Of a stretch of 64,000 nt of DNA, positions 33,896 through 45,526 are shown in pieces; position 1 is the stretch's first letter; every line of letters starts with the position of its first letter. The position numbers and the translations under genes were made by a program. The notes beneath the pieces are model-generated. The model was given only the letters and a program-made list of their open reading frames with translations, had not been told where the DNA came from and ran no database searches. Location of the stretch: the NCBI RefSeq assembly GCF_036711975.1, contig NC_091966.1:16313501-16377500 (forward strand), in the 5' to 3' direction. Origin of the DNA: Onthophagus taurus (taxonomy: Eukaryota; Arthropoda; Insecta; Coleoptera; Scarabaeidae).

Positions 33896-34430
33896 TTACA
33901 CTTCCCATCGTGTGTCGGAAAAAGATCCCGATTCAAACGCCGCAAACACATTATTCTAACACTTTTTACACAATTTTATGGATTAATGATGTGAAGATGA
34001 AAATTTGATCGTTGCAAATTACTTTAAAATAATTAGATATTGTACACTTTAAATGCAGAGTAATAAAAATTTTATATATTTAGTGCCAACAATAATATAT
34101 TCAAGAAGATGTCAAGAAATATTTTTATTTAATGTGCTTAATTTATTTAATCCATATATTATAATTTAGAAAAATTATCAGTTTATTTTAATTTTAATTC
34201 AGAATTCATTATATTTATTTAAAGATGTAAAAAACCTTTCAAAAGAATTAAAAGACAGGAAAATAAAATAATAAAATTTCTTAGCAATGCTTATGTTTAG
34301 TTAAATGCTCCACATAAATAAAGGGATTAAAAAAACCGTAAATACATCATAATAAATCAACTGATATGAAGGATTTATAAGAAATAACTGAAAATACTTC
34401 TACGAAACCATTGCAAAGGAATGCGAATGG
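33896..34430. repeat. 546-bp repeat, copy 2, just upstream of the P450 gene
   Basis: Same-orientation copy of 30627-31172. No clear flanking direct repeat. It ends about 265 bp before the P450 start codon, so it may contribute to that gene's 5' region. Confidence 0.65.
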
Positions 34431-34693
34431 ACAACGTCATTACGGATTTATTTGAAGTATATAATGGGATATCCGCATCAAATTTCTATATATATAATAC
34501 CTTCCGTACAGGCGATAAGCTCTTATTTCAACTTATGTATAGAGATATAGATAGTAATAGTAGTGTGTGTAGATTCTTGGCCAATTGCCCAACGGCATTT
34601 AGTCCCGATTAATTCATGTACAGACATTAATTCAATTTAACCGAGCAAAACGGGACGTTTTAAATTTCTGATTCACTTCTCAACAGCCTCAAG

Positions 34694-36692
34694 ATGTTAT
34701 TTGTCTTGAGTCTTATATTGATATTGATGTGTTTGTTATACGTACATACTTCTAGCAAAAAACCTCATAACTTTCCTCCTGGTAAGTCGCTCTTAATATT
34801 AATATTTACATTACGTCAGTGATTTTATCAATTTTATCAGTGAATGGGAGGTACATAGAGTTCAATATTTGAACTATTAAACATTTCATTTCAAAACACG
34901 GACAAAACAATTTACAATTAACAATTCACTTTGTATTTATAGATATTTTAATTTCATCTCATTTTTAGACACAACAGACTTAATTGAAGTTGTATATTTT
35001 GTGTAACATTTTAACGAGTAATTAATGAATTTATTTTTTTACACAGGTCCTTTTTGGTATCCTTTTACAGGATGTATAAAAGAATTAGGAGAAATCTCAA
35101 GAAAATTAGGAGGTCAACACAAAGCCTTCAATTTCATGTCAAAACAATATGAAAGTAACATCATTGGGTTAAAATTAGGGAATAGAAAAGTTGTGGTCGT
35201 TTTATCGTATCCATTAGTTAAACAAATTTTATGTTCGGAAGATTATGATGGAAGACCAAATGATTTTTTTTTGAGATTAAGATCGATGGGCCAAAAAATT
35301 GGTATAAATATTTATTAACAATCTTTTTTAATTTTGTGGAAAAATAAAAATGAATATATTTTTGTAGGTATTACTTCCGCTGATGGGGAATTATGGTTAA
35401 TCCAAAGAACTTTCGTAATGAAACATATGCGTCAACTCGGTTTTGGTAAAGAAACTATCGAACGTATGGTTCACGAGGAATTAGAAGAGTTACTTTTAAC
35501 ATTCGAATATTCCAATAAAACCGCAGTACAAGTCGGTCCAATACTTTCAATGTCTGTACTAAGTATTCTTTGGCGTTTAGTAGCAGGAAGTCGCCTCCCA
35601 AAAGATGATACTCGCCTCCAAGACATGTTTAAGCTCCTAAAAATTAGACAATCCGCTTTTGATATGGCTGGAGGTCGTTTAAATATGTTTCCGTGGTTGA
35701 GATTTATCGCCCCAGAAAAAACCGGTTATAATTTAATATTGCGATTAAACGAGCAAATGCGATCATTTTTTCAAGAGATTATTGATAAACATCATGAGGA
35801 ATGGAACCCGGGGAGAGACGACGATGTTATTCATGCTTTTATTAGCCATATGAAAGAAGGAAACGATGTTCATCCAAGTTTTACAAGTATTTTTTAATAT
35901 TTTTGTATTTGTAATATCATATTTTATAACCATTTTTTTTAGATGATCAACTTTTAATGATTTGCATCGACATTTTTATAGCAGGATCACACACAGTTAC
36001 TTATACTTTAGAATTTGCGTTTCTAATGATTATCTTACACCCAGCTATTCAAAAAAAGATTCAAACTGAAATTGATAACGTATTTGAGGAAGATCATGTT
36101 ATAACTTATTCCGATAGAATGAAGTAATAAGTTATTAATTAAATAATATTAAATTATCTATAATAATTTTTTTTAGAGTACCATATGTTGAAGCTGTTAT
36201 AATGGAGGTCAAACGTTTTTGTCATGTAACACCAATAACGGGTCCAAGAAGAACTCTTCGTGACACCGTTCTAGATAATTATTTCATACCTAAAGATACA
36301 ACAGTATTAATTAGCAATTATTCAGTTCATATGGATAAAAATATTTGGGGTGATCCTGAAGTGTTTCGACCGGAAAGATTTTTGGATGAAAATGGAAAAT
36401 TGGTCACTTCAGAAAAACTTATTCCGTTTGGATTAGGTTAAAAAAAGCGATATATTTAAAATGGTTTGATTTTTATTAAAATTATATGTTAATTTTAGGT
36501 AGAAGACGATGCCCAGGAGAATCTTTAGCCAGATCGTATATTTTTTTGATTTTCGTTGGCGTTCTTAGAAAATACATCATAACCAATGCCCCAAACCGTC
36601 CAAAACCAACAGGAACGCCTATTCCTGGAATTACATTAATTCCCGAGGAATACAAAGTTATGTTAATTAATCGAATTCAGAAGAAAGCTTGA
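34694..36692 (+). CDS. Cytochrome P450, insect CYP2 clan (CYP15/CYP305-like), 498 aa
   Basis: Heme monooxygenase of the ER membrane. Six exons, all GT/AG: 34694-34781, 35047-35301, 35368-35886, 35943-36123, 36177-36436 and 36499-36692, 1497 nt in one frame. N-terminal membrane anchor (MLFVLSLILILMCLLYV), then PPGP hinge. Helix I AGSHT at 301-305, where the usual acidic residue is His. ExxR at E358-R361 (EVKR), PERF as RPERF, heme loop FGLGRRRCPG with ligand C439. The start is the first ATG before the anchor. N-terminal wording (GGQHKAFNFMSKQY, YDGRPNDFF) fits CYP305 best; CYP15 is possible. The substrate is unknown; relatives act on juvenile-hormone precursors or lack known substrates. The gene appears intact. 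Copy 2 of a dispersed repeat lies just upstream. Confidence 0.9.
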
Positions 36693-36954
36693 TTTTATTT
36701 GCAATTTTTGAATCTTAGCCAAAATTAGCACAATTTTTTGTTATTATAATGTATAATATTAAAAATACATTCCAAGTAAATAAATTGCTTTTTTATATCA
36801 TAATTAACATTTTCTTAGAATATGTGTATTGAACTTAAGGAGAGAATTTAACTAATATTCTAGTTCTCTATAATATTCTTCTTATAATTAGTTTAATATA
36901 ATAATTTATAAATAATAATTAATAATATTCATTTATAAATATTAATCATTGATT
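36693..36954. other. P450 3' flank
   Basis: AATAAA-like signals occur within 100 bp of the stop (AAGTAAATAAATTG near 36775). No other feature seen. Confidence 0.5.
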
Positions 36955-37400
36955 GATAAGCATATACGCAGAGCTCATAAGTTATTTCTGTTCGCTTCCT
37001 TTATGCTAAAATACTGCTTCTGCAACCCTAGTTCGGAAAGATTGACTTATTAGCTATAAATATTGACTTAAGCGTATACGCAGAGCTCATCAGTTATTTC
37101 TGTTCACTTCATTCATGCCAAAACACTGCTTCTGCAACCTTAGTTCGAAAAGATTGATTGTTAGCTAGAAACATTGACTTAAGCATATACGCAGAGCTCA
37201 TAAGTTATTTCTGTTCGCTTCCTTAATGCCAAAATACTGCTTCTGCAACCCTAGCTCGAAAAGATTGATTTATTAGCTATAAACATTAACTTAAGCATAT
37301 ACGAAGAGCTCATCAGTTATTTCTGTTCACTTCCTTCATACCAAAATACTGCTTCTGTAACTCCAGTTCGAAAAAATTGATTTATTAGCAATAAACATTG
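36955..37400. repeat. Minisatellite, four copies of a ~112-bp unit
   Basis: Units begin AAGCATATACGCAGAGCTCA at about 36958, 37071, 37184 and 37297. Each continues through GTTATTTCTGTTC and TACTGCTTCTGCAACC. Copies differ at scattered bases; the last is truncated. Confidence 0.9.
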
Positions 37401-37734
37401 ACTTTAAAAAATCGGAAACATTGCTGTTTCAACCTAGTTATCGCTTAATCTGTTATATCACACCTGACTCTTCTGCAACTCTCACATACGTATACTGTGG
37501 GGGCCAATATTGCTTTCACCAGTTCATATCTACAGTACATATTTTAGTTCAACTTACAAATTGAAAGAGTATAATAATAACATTTATTAAACCCAAGCAT
37601 TACAAGAAAAGACAATAACATCATAATTTAATACAATAATGTACATAAATAAGTGAATAAAAGGAAACAGTGACCAATCTAGTAACCGATCTAGAAAAGT
37701 ATTATCACTTTGACAATAATGTGCGATCTAGATA
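37401..37734. other. No gene seen
   Basis: Unassigned sequence, probably the 5' end of the following transposase relic. Confidence 0.4.
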
Positions 37735-38620
37735 AAAGAATGACTGTAGCAGAAGCAGCTACAAAAAATACCGTTAACGAATCTTATATAAGAACTATTC
37801 GTAAAAATAAAGACAAAATTCGAGAAAGTGTTGTAATTTCAATTTGAATCTTCAACATTTGGCTGATATACTAGAAAAGGACGTATACAAGAAGTTCAAA
37901 ACGCGTTTATTTTATAGATGAGGATCAAACTCAATAAAGAGCTACTCTAAACTCTGGACTCATTAGAGATAAAGCTACAAACCTATACGACAATTTTATG
38001 AAAGGTGCAACCTCTTCATCAAAATAATGAACTAGAACCATTTGTCGCCAGTAAGGGTTGATTCGACAAATTTACAATCGTCACAGCCTTTACAATTTGA
38101 AACTAATGGAAGAGTCTGCTTCAGTCGATCACGAGGCAGCAAAGCTGTAATCAGAATTCCTAAAGAGGATACTTCAAGATAATGGTTATGTCCCGCAGCA
38201 AGTATTCAATGCAGACCAGACCGGTCTTTCTTGCAAAAAATGCTCTCAAGAACTTTTATGTCCAATAATGAAACTAAAACACAATACTACTTTACCACAA
38301 TACGGGACAAATTACAACATTGCTGGTTATTATTAAAATTGTAGAACAGTCGCGCAGTGAATTGAAAAAATCCACATTGAATGGTTGCTGGAGGAAAATG
38401 ATCTGGCCAAATGTTGTCACATTAAAGAAGGATGATGAGAATTTGCATAATGACATCCAGGCTACAGTAGCTTTAGGGAGGTCGTTACTGGAAGTGATCA
38501 TCTCCATAAATTGGAGAAAGAGTAACAGATATGTTGATAGACAAAATTCCTATAACAGAACGATGTTTAAAGGTCAAACGTGAGATCAGTAATGCCTTAG
38601 CAAACCTTTGCAACAGGGGT
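37735..38620 (+). pseudogene. Pogo/Tigger-like transposase relic
   Basis: HTH-like start LDKRMTVAEAATKNTVNESYIRTIRKNKDKI (about 37730-37825). A catalytic-region piece follows: FLKRILQDNGYVPQQVFNADQTGL (about 38155-38235; first D in NADQTG), then decayed DDE_1 sequence and a C-terminal TDMLIDKIPITERCLKVKREI (about 38525-38585). Several stops and frameshifts. Confidence 0.7.
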
Positions 38621-38799
38621 TCCAAAATTAAACAAAACAGCGCAAAATCACAAATTTAAGTAACTTCAAATCAGTTCAAAATTTATGAATTCATTATATT
38701 TTCAGACAATGCAGTTGAGAACGAAATATAACAACTTACTTTTGCCTAATATGCTGTAATCGTCTGTCTTATAAGTAATTTTATTAAACAAATATGGAG

Positions 38800-39290
38800 G
38801 AGATTTATTAGTTAAGATCAAGGGACAAGCCGAGTGGAGAGCTCAGCGATTTAACATATTCAACCAACCCACCCATCCTAATGTATGCGAGATTCTCTCA
38901 TATTTTCGAATCCCATAGACAAAACATTTTGAACTCTTTGTATCCTTGTTCTGTAGATACTGGCAATACACGATCCGTTCAAAACATTATCGTAATTAAA
39001 GATTGAGAGAACCAATGCATTACAAAAATGTATGCGGAGTTTCTGCTCCTATAAGTGTCTACTATTCTATTATAAAGGATTTTTAAGGTAACACAACAGT
39101 AACACCAAGATCCCTCGACTTCTTAGCAATTTCCAAAATATCAGAGTTAATTCGTACACTCAAAGTGTCATTGATCTTATCCAACGCTCTCCGGCCTCTA
39201 AAGACTATAACGGAAAGGCGAAATTTGATATGGGCTTAATAATGCTCTAGAGCCGAACACAGTTGGGAAGTGTAAATTGAAAACAAAATA
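38800..39290 (-). pseudogene. Jockey/CR1-like LINE C-terminal relic
   Basis: The minus strand reads GRRALDKINDTLSVRINSDILE and SRDLGVTV (about 39110-39200), then IRKYERISHTLGWVGWLNMLNR (about 38850-38920), the thumb and C-terminal part of the RT. Stops in between. Related in style to the plus-strand LINE at 19380-22286. Confidence 0.65.
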
Positions 39291-40430
39291 GGTTTAAGTA
39301 TAGAAGCCAGACAGCTCTCCATTAAATTACTTACTGTGATCGGTTGCAAAGACAATTCTGCCACTATCAATTCCAATTGTCAATAATATCCAAGAGAGTG
39401 GTCGTGCAACTGAAGCCAGAACAGAATTCCGATTGGAAAAGCTTTTTGAAAAACAAATTAAGACTGACAGGAAAAGGAAAAGTAAAACAAAGAACCACTT
39501 TACCACATTAAGAAATGTTGAATACGAATAAAATTGAATATAATTAATACCTTCTATCAAATGTGAAACGCTAATGTTCAGCGAAGAAAATGTTGTACAT
39601 CACAATCATATGTTTATAAATTAAAACTTTTCTATAGGAGAAGTAGATCGTTCGGGCAAGGCAGCCAATAATTTTAGGATTAACCTGCAAGTTTCAAATC
39701 ATCTGCACTGAAGACTGCGACTTAGCTTAGCGACACAGTATTTAGCTTTGTCTATGTATTGTGATCTACGTGTTTTAAAGCTGCGTTGGAGATGATCGCT
39801 CCTCACTGAGGTTAGTAACCGAAAAGACCAAAATAGTTTACATTCGTGTCCTTATGTAGGAGGGAAAGAAACATTCTTAAAAATGGATTAACCCATCAAA
39901 ACGGCCACGGTACCATAAATTTAACTGTCATTTCATTTTTCTTAATTTTTATCGTAATTAATGAATAAATCGCAATTTTTTTGGTGTGAATTTCCTTTAC
40001 TATGATTCCCACATCATATGGTATAAGAATCGTTAAAAAATAAAACCATAAATTTCGTTATTTTTAACATTTTTGCAAATTATTCGTAAACCACAACCGA
40101 TGGGACACCCGGTATATAATTGTAACGGAATGCTAGTAGTAGTGAGATTGTCATGTTTCTGTTTAGCTGGGATACCTATATGGCGATTTTCAAATAAAGT
40201 ACATGGTAGATTTTTAACTTCAACGTGGTTTATATGTATACATATAATAAAAGGTTTGTATAAATAAATACTATTTATACAGGATGATTTATTATCTCAC
40301 CATCAAACTTTGACATATGATAGCTAATCCAATTACCACAAAAAAAGTTAATGAACATATGTATGTCCTATTTCAATTATTTACGAAATTATATATATTA
40401 TTTAGTGTAGTTTAGTGCAGTTTCACTTAT
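39291..40430. other. No gene seen
   Basis: Short open frames (39327-39560 -, 40073-40267 +) have no recognised motif. CTGAGGTTAGTAACCGAAA near 39810 resembles the hammerhead block but breaks its core. Confidence 0.45.
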
Positions 40431-40739
40431 ACTATTCGTTGGGCCATGCGCAGTGCAATTTCGTGCAGCCAGTGCAAGTTAGTGCAGTGTATTTGAGTGT
40501 AACTAAAATGGCGGAATATTTGGAAGCGTATTTTGTAATAATTAATATTAAATATTAAGAAATAAACCTTATAATAATATTTGTTGTATTAAAGAACACA
40601 GTACATTCAATCCCAGTAGAGGCAGTAGAAAATGGACAAGATAGTCGATAGATAAATGGACAAGATAGATTAAATCGAGGCGAACGGTATAGATTCGCGT
40701 ATAGCTTGAAGACGAAAGCAGCTATCGAAATGTGGCAAA

Positions 40740-41168
40740 TGTAAACTGATATCATTTTTAAAGAGGTTTTCATTGATATACACATATCTGAAGGTTTCAA
40801 GGGGTACACTACCCCTACTTTTTTGGAATAATTTAAAAACTACCCTGTCGATTTTGGCGGCATTAAATACACTTATAGTAACTTTAAAAATATTAATTAC
40901 GTGTTTTTTCTCAATTAGGGGTGGCTAGGGTTAACTACCCTCACCACCCCATATTTTTCTTTTTGACAAGTGCTACTTATCGATTTTGGTACAATTTAGC
41001 ATGTGATTTCTTTATACGTTAAGTAGTACTTTTGAAAGAACTTATAAGGGTTAGTAGTTTGGTGTAGAAAATATATTTCGCTAATAATTTTCATACTCCT
41101 GCCTCCTACACAAAAATCCTCAGCCACCCCTAAATGTCGTATACACAATTCCGACACTTCCCTTGTCA
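40740..41168 (-). repeat. Solo fragment of a Tc5-like inverted repeat
   Basis: Similar to the right TIR of the element at 7287-10667: AAACTACCCTGTCGATTTTG, GGCGGCATTAA, GGGGTGGCTAGGGTTAAC, ending CGACACTTCCCTTG at 41165, followed by TCA, which again fits a TNA duplication. The opposite end is missing. Confidence 0.65.
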
Positions 41169-42211
41169 ATGTAACTAAAATGTCAGAACATTTGGAAGCG
41201 TGTTTTGTCATAAATGAAGATGGAGATAAAATCATCGAAAAGAATTGTTATTTGATTTTTGTAGGTAAGTAGCCATAATATTATTATTAATACAGTCAGA
41301 AATAAAACCTTATAAAGCGCCCTTCACACGATCAATATATATTGTCAATAAAATATTGTCAATTGTCAATATGGCCAATAAATATTGACAAACTGTAATT
41401 GCTTCAAACTATCAATATTTATTGACAATCTACTTAGTTTTGCATTGGCTGTCAAAGATGTCATGTCATGTTTATATGTGTTAATGAACCATCCTGGGAG
41501 TTAATAGCACTTTCGTTCATTAAAGTATATCTGTCTGAATTCATTATTACGCGATATAATCCGTAATATAATCCTACTAACGTAGGATGGTCAATATCTC
41601 CCTCAAACTGTCAATATATCAAATATTTCCGTTTTCGTCAAACCATCCCATCAATATTTATAATATTGACAATATGTCAATCTTTCTACTCACACGTTCA
41701 ATAATATTGTCAATACTTAGATATTGACAATATATATTGATCGTGTGAAGAGCGCTTAATAATTAATATTTGTTGTACTATAGAACACAGTACATTCAAT
41801 CCCAGTAGAGGCAGTGGAAAAAGGCCAAGAATTTTATAGTTTTGAAGATGGGCGTACAATACGATTAAGAAATAGTGATGAAGAAAATAAAGAAAATCAA
41901 AAAAAATGGATTGGGATGTCGCAAAAACAAAATTATGACTGCATCTATATAAAGAAAAAAAAAGTTTTGTTGAAGAACGGAAAATAAAAACTTTAAAGAA
42001 AATGTGGAATTTGATAAGCGATAGAATGAAGGGGTATGGGTACATTGCATCTCCTCCCCAAGTAGAGAACAAGTGGAAGAGTCTTAAAAGAGGTTATAAA
42101 AACAAAATTTTAACATCAAAGAAAACTGGAAGAGGTAAAAGATCCTGCCCATACGAAACGGAATTAGACGATATTTTATCAAATTGTGTAAAACACAACA
42201 TGCACGAATGA
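41168..42211 (+). pseudogene. Harbinger SANT/Myb-like DNA-binding protein
   Basis: Exon 1 starts at ATG 41179 (MSEHLEACFVINEDGDK) and ends at GTAAGT near 41264. The intron contains a MITE. Exon 2 begins after TATAG near 41785 (NTVHSIPVEAVEKG), shifts frame in a poly-A run near 41900 and has a stop near 41938 (TTATGA). It then gives the trihelix-type domain: KMWNLISDRMKGYG, VENKWKSLKRGYKNKI and CPYETELDDIL. Partner protein that helps the transposase bind DNA and enter the nucleus in related elements. Two lesions make it a pseudogene. Confidence 0.75.
41313..41759. mobile_element. 441-bp MITE with TAA duplication and many TTGTCAATAT motifs
   Basis: Element 41316-41756 with TIRs AGCGCCCTTCACACGATC and GATCGTGTGAAGAGCGCT. 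TAA lies on both sides (41313-41315, 41757-41759), as for PIF/Harbinger MITEs. The interior repeats ATTGTCAATA and its complement about ten times. The empty site is visible in the partial copy at about 40570 (CCTTATAATAAT). Confidence 0.8.
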
Positions 42212-42239
42212 AATGACAAATTCTTTCTGGGCCACGAAG

Positions 42240-43489
42240 CTTCAGGTGGTACAACTGCCGGCATCTTTGTTTCAACAATCCGAACGTGAGTTCAATAGAT
42301 ACACGGCATTGGCTGTGTTTTCTATTGAAGTGTTTCTGTGCGAATGTTAGATGTCCATTATCTTTATATGGCACTATTACACGTTCTGATAATGGATATG
42401 CACTATCTCCTAATATACAGCTATCTATAAAACAAACAGTACTTGTAAATAAGTAAATATACATATACTACTGACTGTTAAATAATCTAAATAATTGCCT
42501 TCATCATTACTATATAAAAAATTATACAATGGAGAGTTTTGGAAGACTCGTGCATCATGAACAGATTCTGGAAATCCAATAAATAAGTCTATAAATTTTT
42601 TTTTATTGCATGTTCCTTGTAATATAATAGAAAAATAATCTTTTCTGTTGCAATAATCGGTCTCTCTTTCTTTTGGCCTATCAAATTTTAATATGTGTTC
42701 CATCTATTGCACCTGTAATAAAAATAAAAAGCAATTTCTTTAAAAACATGTTTCTTTTAAAATAAGGAATAACATCCTGAATTGTAACAATATGTATACT
42801 TAATTTACAAACCATACAAATAAATGGTGTGGCGAATCACACTAGGTTACGCGAATCACACTAATCCTGAAATTCTTTTATAATACTCCTTGGTATGTTT
42901 TTTCTTCTTTAGAAGGCAATTTTATAACATCACTTTTTTGGCCATATTACTTAGCCAAAGAGATACTCTTGTTATGATATCATGCAAACTACTTATTGAT
43001 AGATCGAATCTATCAGCCACATCCCGGAATGACAGTTTAATGGTCACAAAACCATAAAAAAGCTAAATAATGCTTTTCCGCCTAAATGTTTCTGTTACCT
43101 ATCACATGTTTTATTTATTTCAATACTAAAAAGAATCAACTGTTTAATACTATTACCTGCGCTTAATATTTTTTGATAAATTTCACTAACAGTAAATTTA
43201 TCAATCAAAGTATAAAAGCTTTGCTTATTCTAAAGTGTGAAAAAAAATCAACTTCTGTGTAACTAGAAACTATTTAAAAACAATTATTTATGAATATAAT
43301 CATGTCCAAATTATTTTATTTTTCCTCAGTGCAATAATTTCTTATGGTTGTCCTCGCGTGCTTGTCAACGCTATAAGAACATTTATTAAGTAATTCTACA
43401 TCACTGTCAGATGAATCGCTACTAAAAAAACATTCTGCGATGATTTCATTTTCTGCGACTATTTCACTGACAATCTCCTGTTCATCCAT
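42240..43489 (-). pseudogene. PIF/Harbinger transposase (DDE_4), frameshifted
   Basis: On the minus strand, a 57-codon N-terminal exon (43489-43316, MDEQEIVSEIVAENE) is followed by an HTH part SFRDVADRFDLSISSLHDII (about 42990-43050). Next come AIDGTHIKI (first D, near 42705), then after a 1-nt frameshift KERETDYCNRKDYFSIILQG and GFPESVHDARVF (second D, near 42545), LGDSAYPL, and RVSIELTFGLLK (E, near 42290). The DDE triad is preserved but at least two frameshifts or stops break the frame. Confidence 0.8.
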
Positions 43490-43989
43490 TTCAAATATTA
43501 TACACTTTTTTTGATAAAAATCTGTTCGTTGCGATCACGGTTTACACACTTTTCTGATCTGCACTCAGTTGACAAGACATTGCACTTACTTACACTTAAT
43601 TGAACTAGCACGTCATACTAATGCCATGTTGTGCAGAGTAGTGCAGTCCCAACGAACAAAGTTCCTGTATTAACTATTTAAATGTGACAAATAATATTTT
43701 TGGTCCATTTTTAATACTTAGCACATGGGAGGACCCAAACGTAGAATTGCACTGGAATGAACTTCCAGGACAAAGAGTGGGATAACCCAGAAGTATGATA
43801 ACAGAAAACAAAAGAGCTTTTATGCCTCAGCAAAGGGAACCTAAGGTCGCTCTCATGTTTCCTGACAGGCCATAGGCTCCTAAAATACCATCTATTCAAC
43901 TTTGAATAAGCTGAGGATCAAACTTGTTGACTGCGTGTGAATGCGTTGCCAGAGGTCGCCTAAGACACAAAATTTTCGAAAAGGTTTTG

Positions 43990-44300
43990 CTGACACCTAC
44001 TGTGACATAAACGAACAAGTTCTTGGAGCAATATTAAGATTCATCAAGGACCTAGATTTGCCGTAAACCTTTGGAGGGATTAAGTTACAATAGATCTCAT
44101 AGATCGCGGTTACTAGAGCCCGGCAGTAATAATAATAATAATAAAGGTAGACATAGTGTTCTACAACTTCTATAATATGATTTTCGATCAAAAACGGCAG
44201 AACGTCTGGACTCAAGATCTTTGTTTTTTGAAGGTTCATCCTTAGATCCACTTCTACTGATACTTTTTGAAGCTGATCCAGCATATCATTTGTCATTTGT
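43990..44300 (-). pseudogene. RTE-type LINE RT fragment with (TTA)n interruption
   Basis: The minus strand reads MLDQLQKVSVEVDLRMNLQKTKIL and NHIIEVVEHYVYL (44165-44290), the block after the YVDD box in RTE elements. An (AAT)n run at about 44127-44144 ends the similarity. Confidence 0.75.
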
Positions 44301-45526
44301 TGATGAAAAATTAATCATTTGTTTGTCTCTAGGCACTAACTATTTCTACGTAATTTTGAAGTTCTGCGTCTCCTCCTTCGGAGTGGTTCATTTCTTTTAA
44401 AACCCAGTGTACATAGAAACACCACTTTAATTATTAGCTCAAGACAAATATTTTTCGGTTAATTAAGAGTAAACTTTAGCAGTACTCATTAAGTTACTAT
44501 CTTACATAATCGTTATAAAAATTAAGAATAAAAGATGTTTTATTTTTGATTATTTCGGGCAAATTAAAATCTGGGGACATTTCACTATAAATTCTAGGGG
44601 AAAATCAAATCTGACGTTTGGAATATTTTAAGAGGTAAACAAACTTACAGGTTATGTATGAAGTATGAAATATTTTTATATAAATAATGTAGAAATTAAT
44701 TATTTCCGTAATGCTATCGTTCAATTAAATGTCTGAATATTATTTTAATACTGCTAATCGCTTTTCCAAAAACCAAAAACGCATTTCTAATATGTCTATT
44801 AGTATTTTTTGTCCACCCTGTACATAATTAATTTTCTCAATTCAATACAGGCAAATAAGTATGAATATCTGTGATTTTGTATCACATAATACTCCTAATA
44901 TATCATTTTTAATCTCTTCTTTAGGAGAAATCAGTACTTACACAAAATAGATAAGAAAGAGATAAAAAGTAATCTCTTGGCACTGAATCAACAGAATCTA
45001 CGTACCTACTTCCTATAATTTAGAGCGAGCATTTCTAACAGAGATTAGAGCAATTCCTAAGGAAACAACAAATCCATACTGCGCAGAATCTTTACGAAAT
45101 ACATCTCTCTTTCCAATGCAAACAGTTAAAGAGAGTGCAATTTGCAAAAAGAAAATACGTGCTAATTTGCTCTGACAGTAGTTCCTAAAAGATTTACAAA
45201 CCAATACATAATGGCATCGATTCATTTTGACGCCCCGTCCTCTGCAAGTTCCGACAGGTAAACATCAGCCCCACCAAATAAATACGTGTATAAACCGTGG
45301 TTCCTTGTTATCAAGTACGGAAATACCGCGATGCGCAGAATTTCACGTGTGCTGTGTGCGAAACGTGGGAAATACACCGCAAGTTAGTCGTTTGCGACAT
45401 TCCGTTGGTTCTTAACGGTGACGATATACGCTAATTGGTCCGGTTATTGCCAGTTTAGTGTCTACTAAATTGATTTTAATTTAGGAGTGAAAATAATTTA
45501 CCGAAAACATAACCTCAAACGTCACC
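44301..45526. other. No gene seen; 5' flank of UCKL1
   Basis: AT-rich sequence changing to more GC-balanced DNA from about 45225, probably the UCKL1 promoter and 5' UTR. CCACCCTGTACATAATTAA near 44815 resembles a mariner-type end but has no partner. Confidence 0.4.

Larger units (their letters stand above)
40435..43656. mobile_element. PIF/Harbinger transposon with two converging genes, broken by insertions
   Basis: Inverted ends are TTCGTTGGG (40435) and CCCAACGAA (to 43656), each followed inwards by several AGTGCA motifs. A SANT/Myb-like gene on the plus strand (41168-42211) converges with a DDE_4 transposase on the minus strand (42240-43489), the two-protein set of PIF/Harbinger. A partial second copy of the left end (40495-40735), a Tc5-like fragment (about 40740-41165) and a MITE (41316-41756) lie inside. 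No clear flanking duplication found. Confidence 0.75.

Noticed and set aside
39805..39835. CTGAGGTTAGTAACCGAAAAG as a further hammerhead
   Set aside because: The CTGANGA core is broken (GT instead of GA) and no stem III or cleavage triplet follows.
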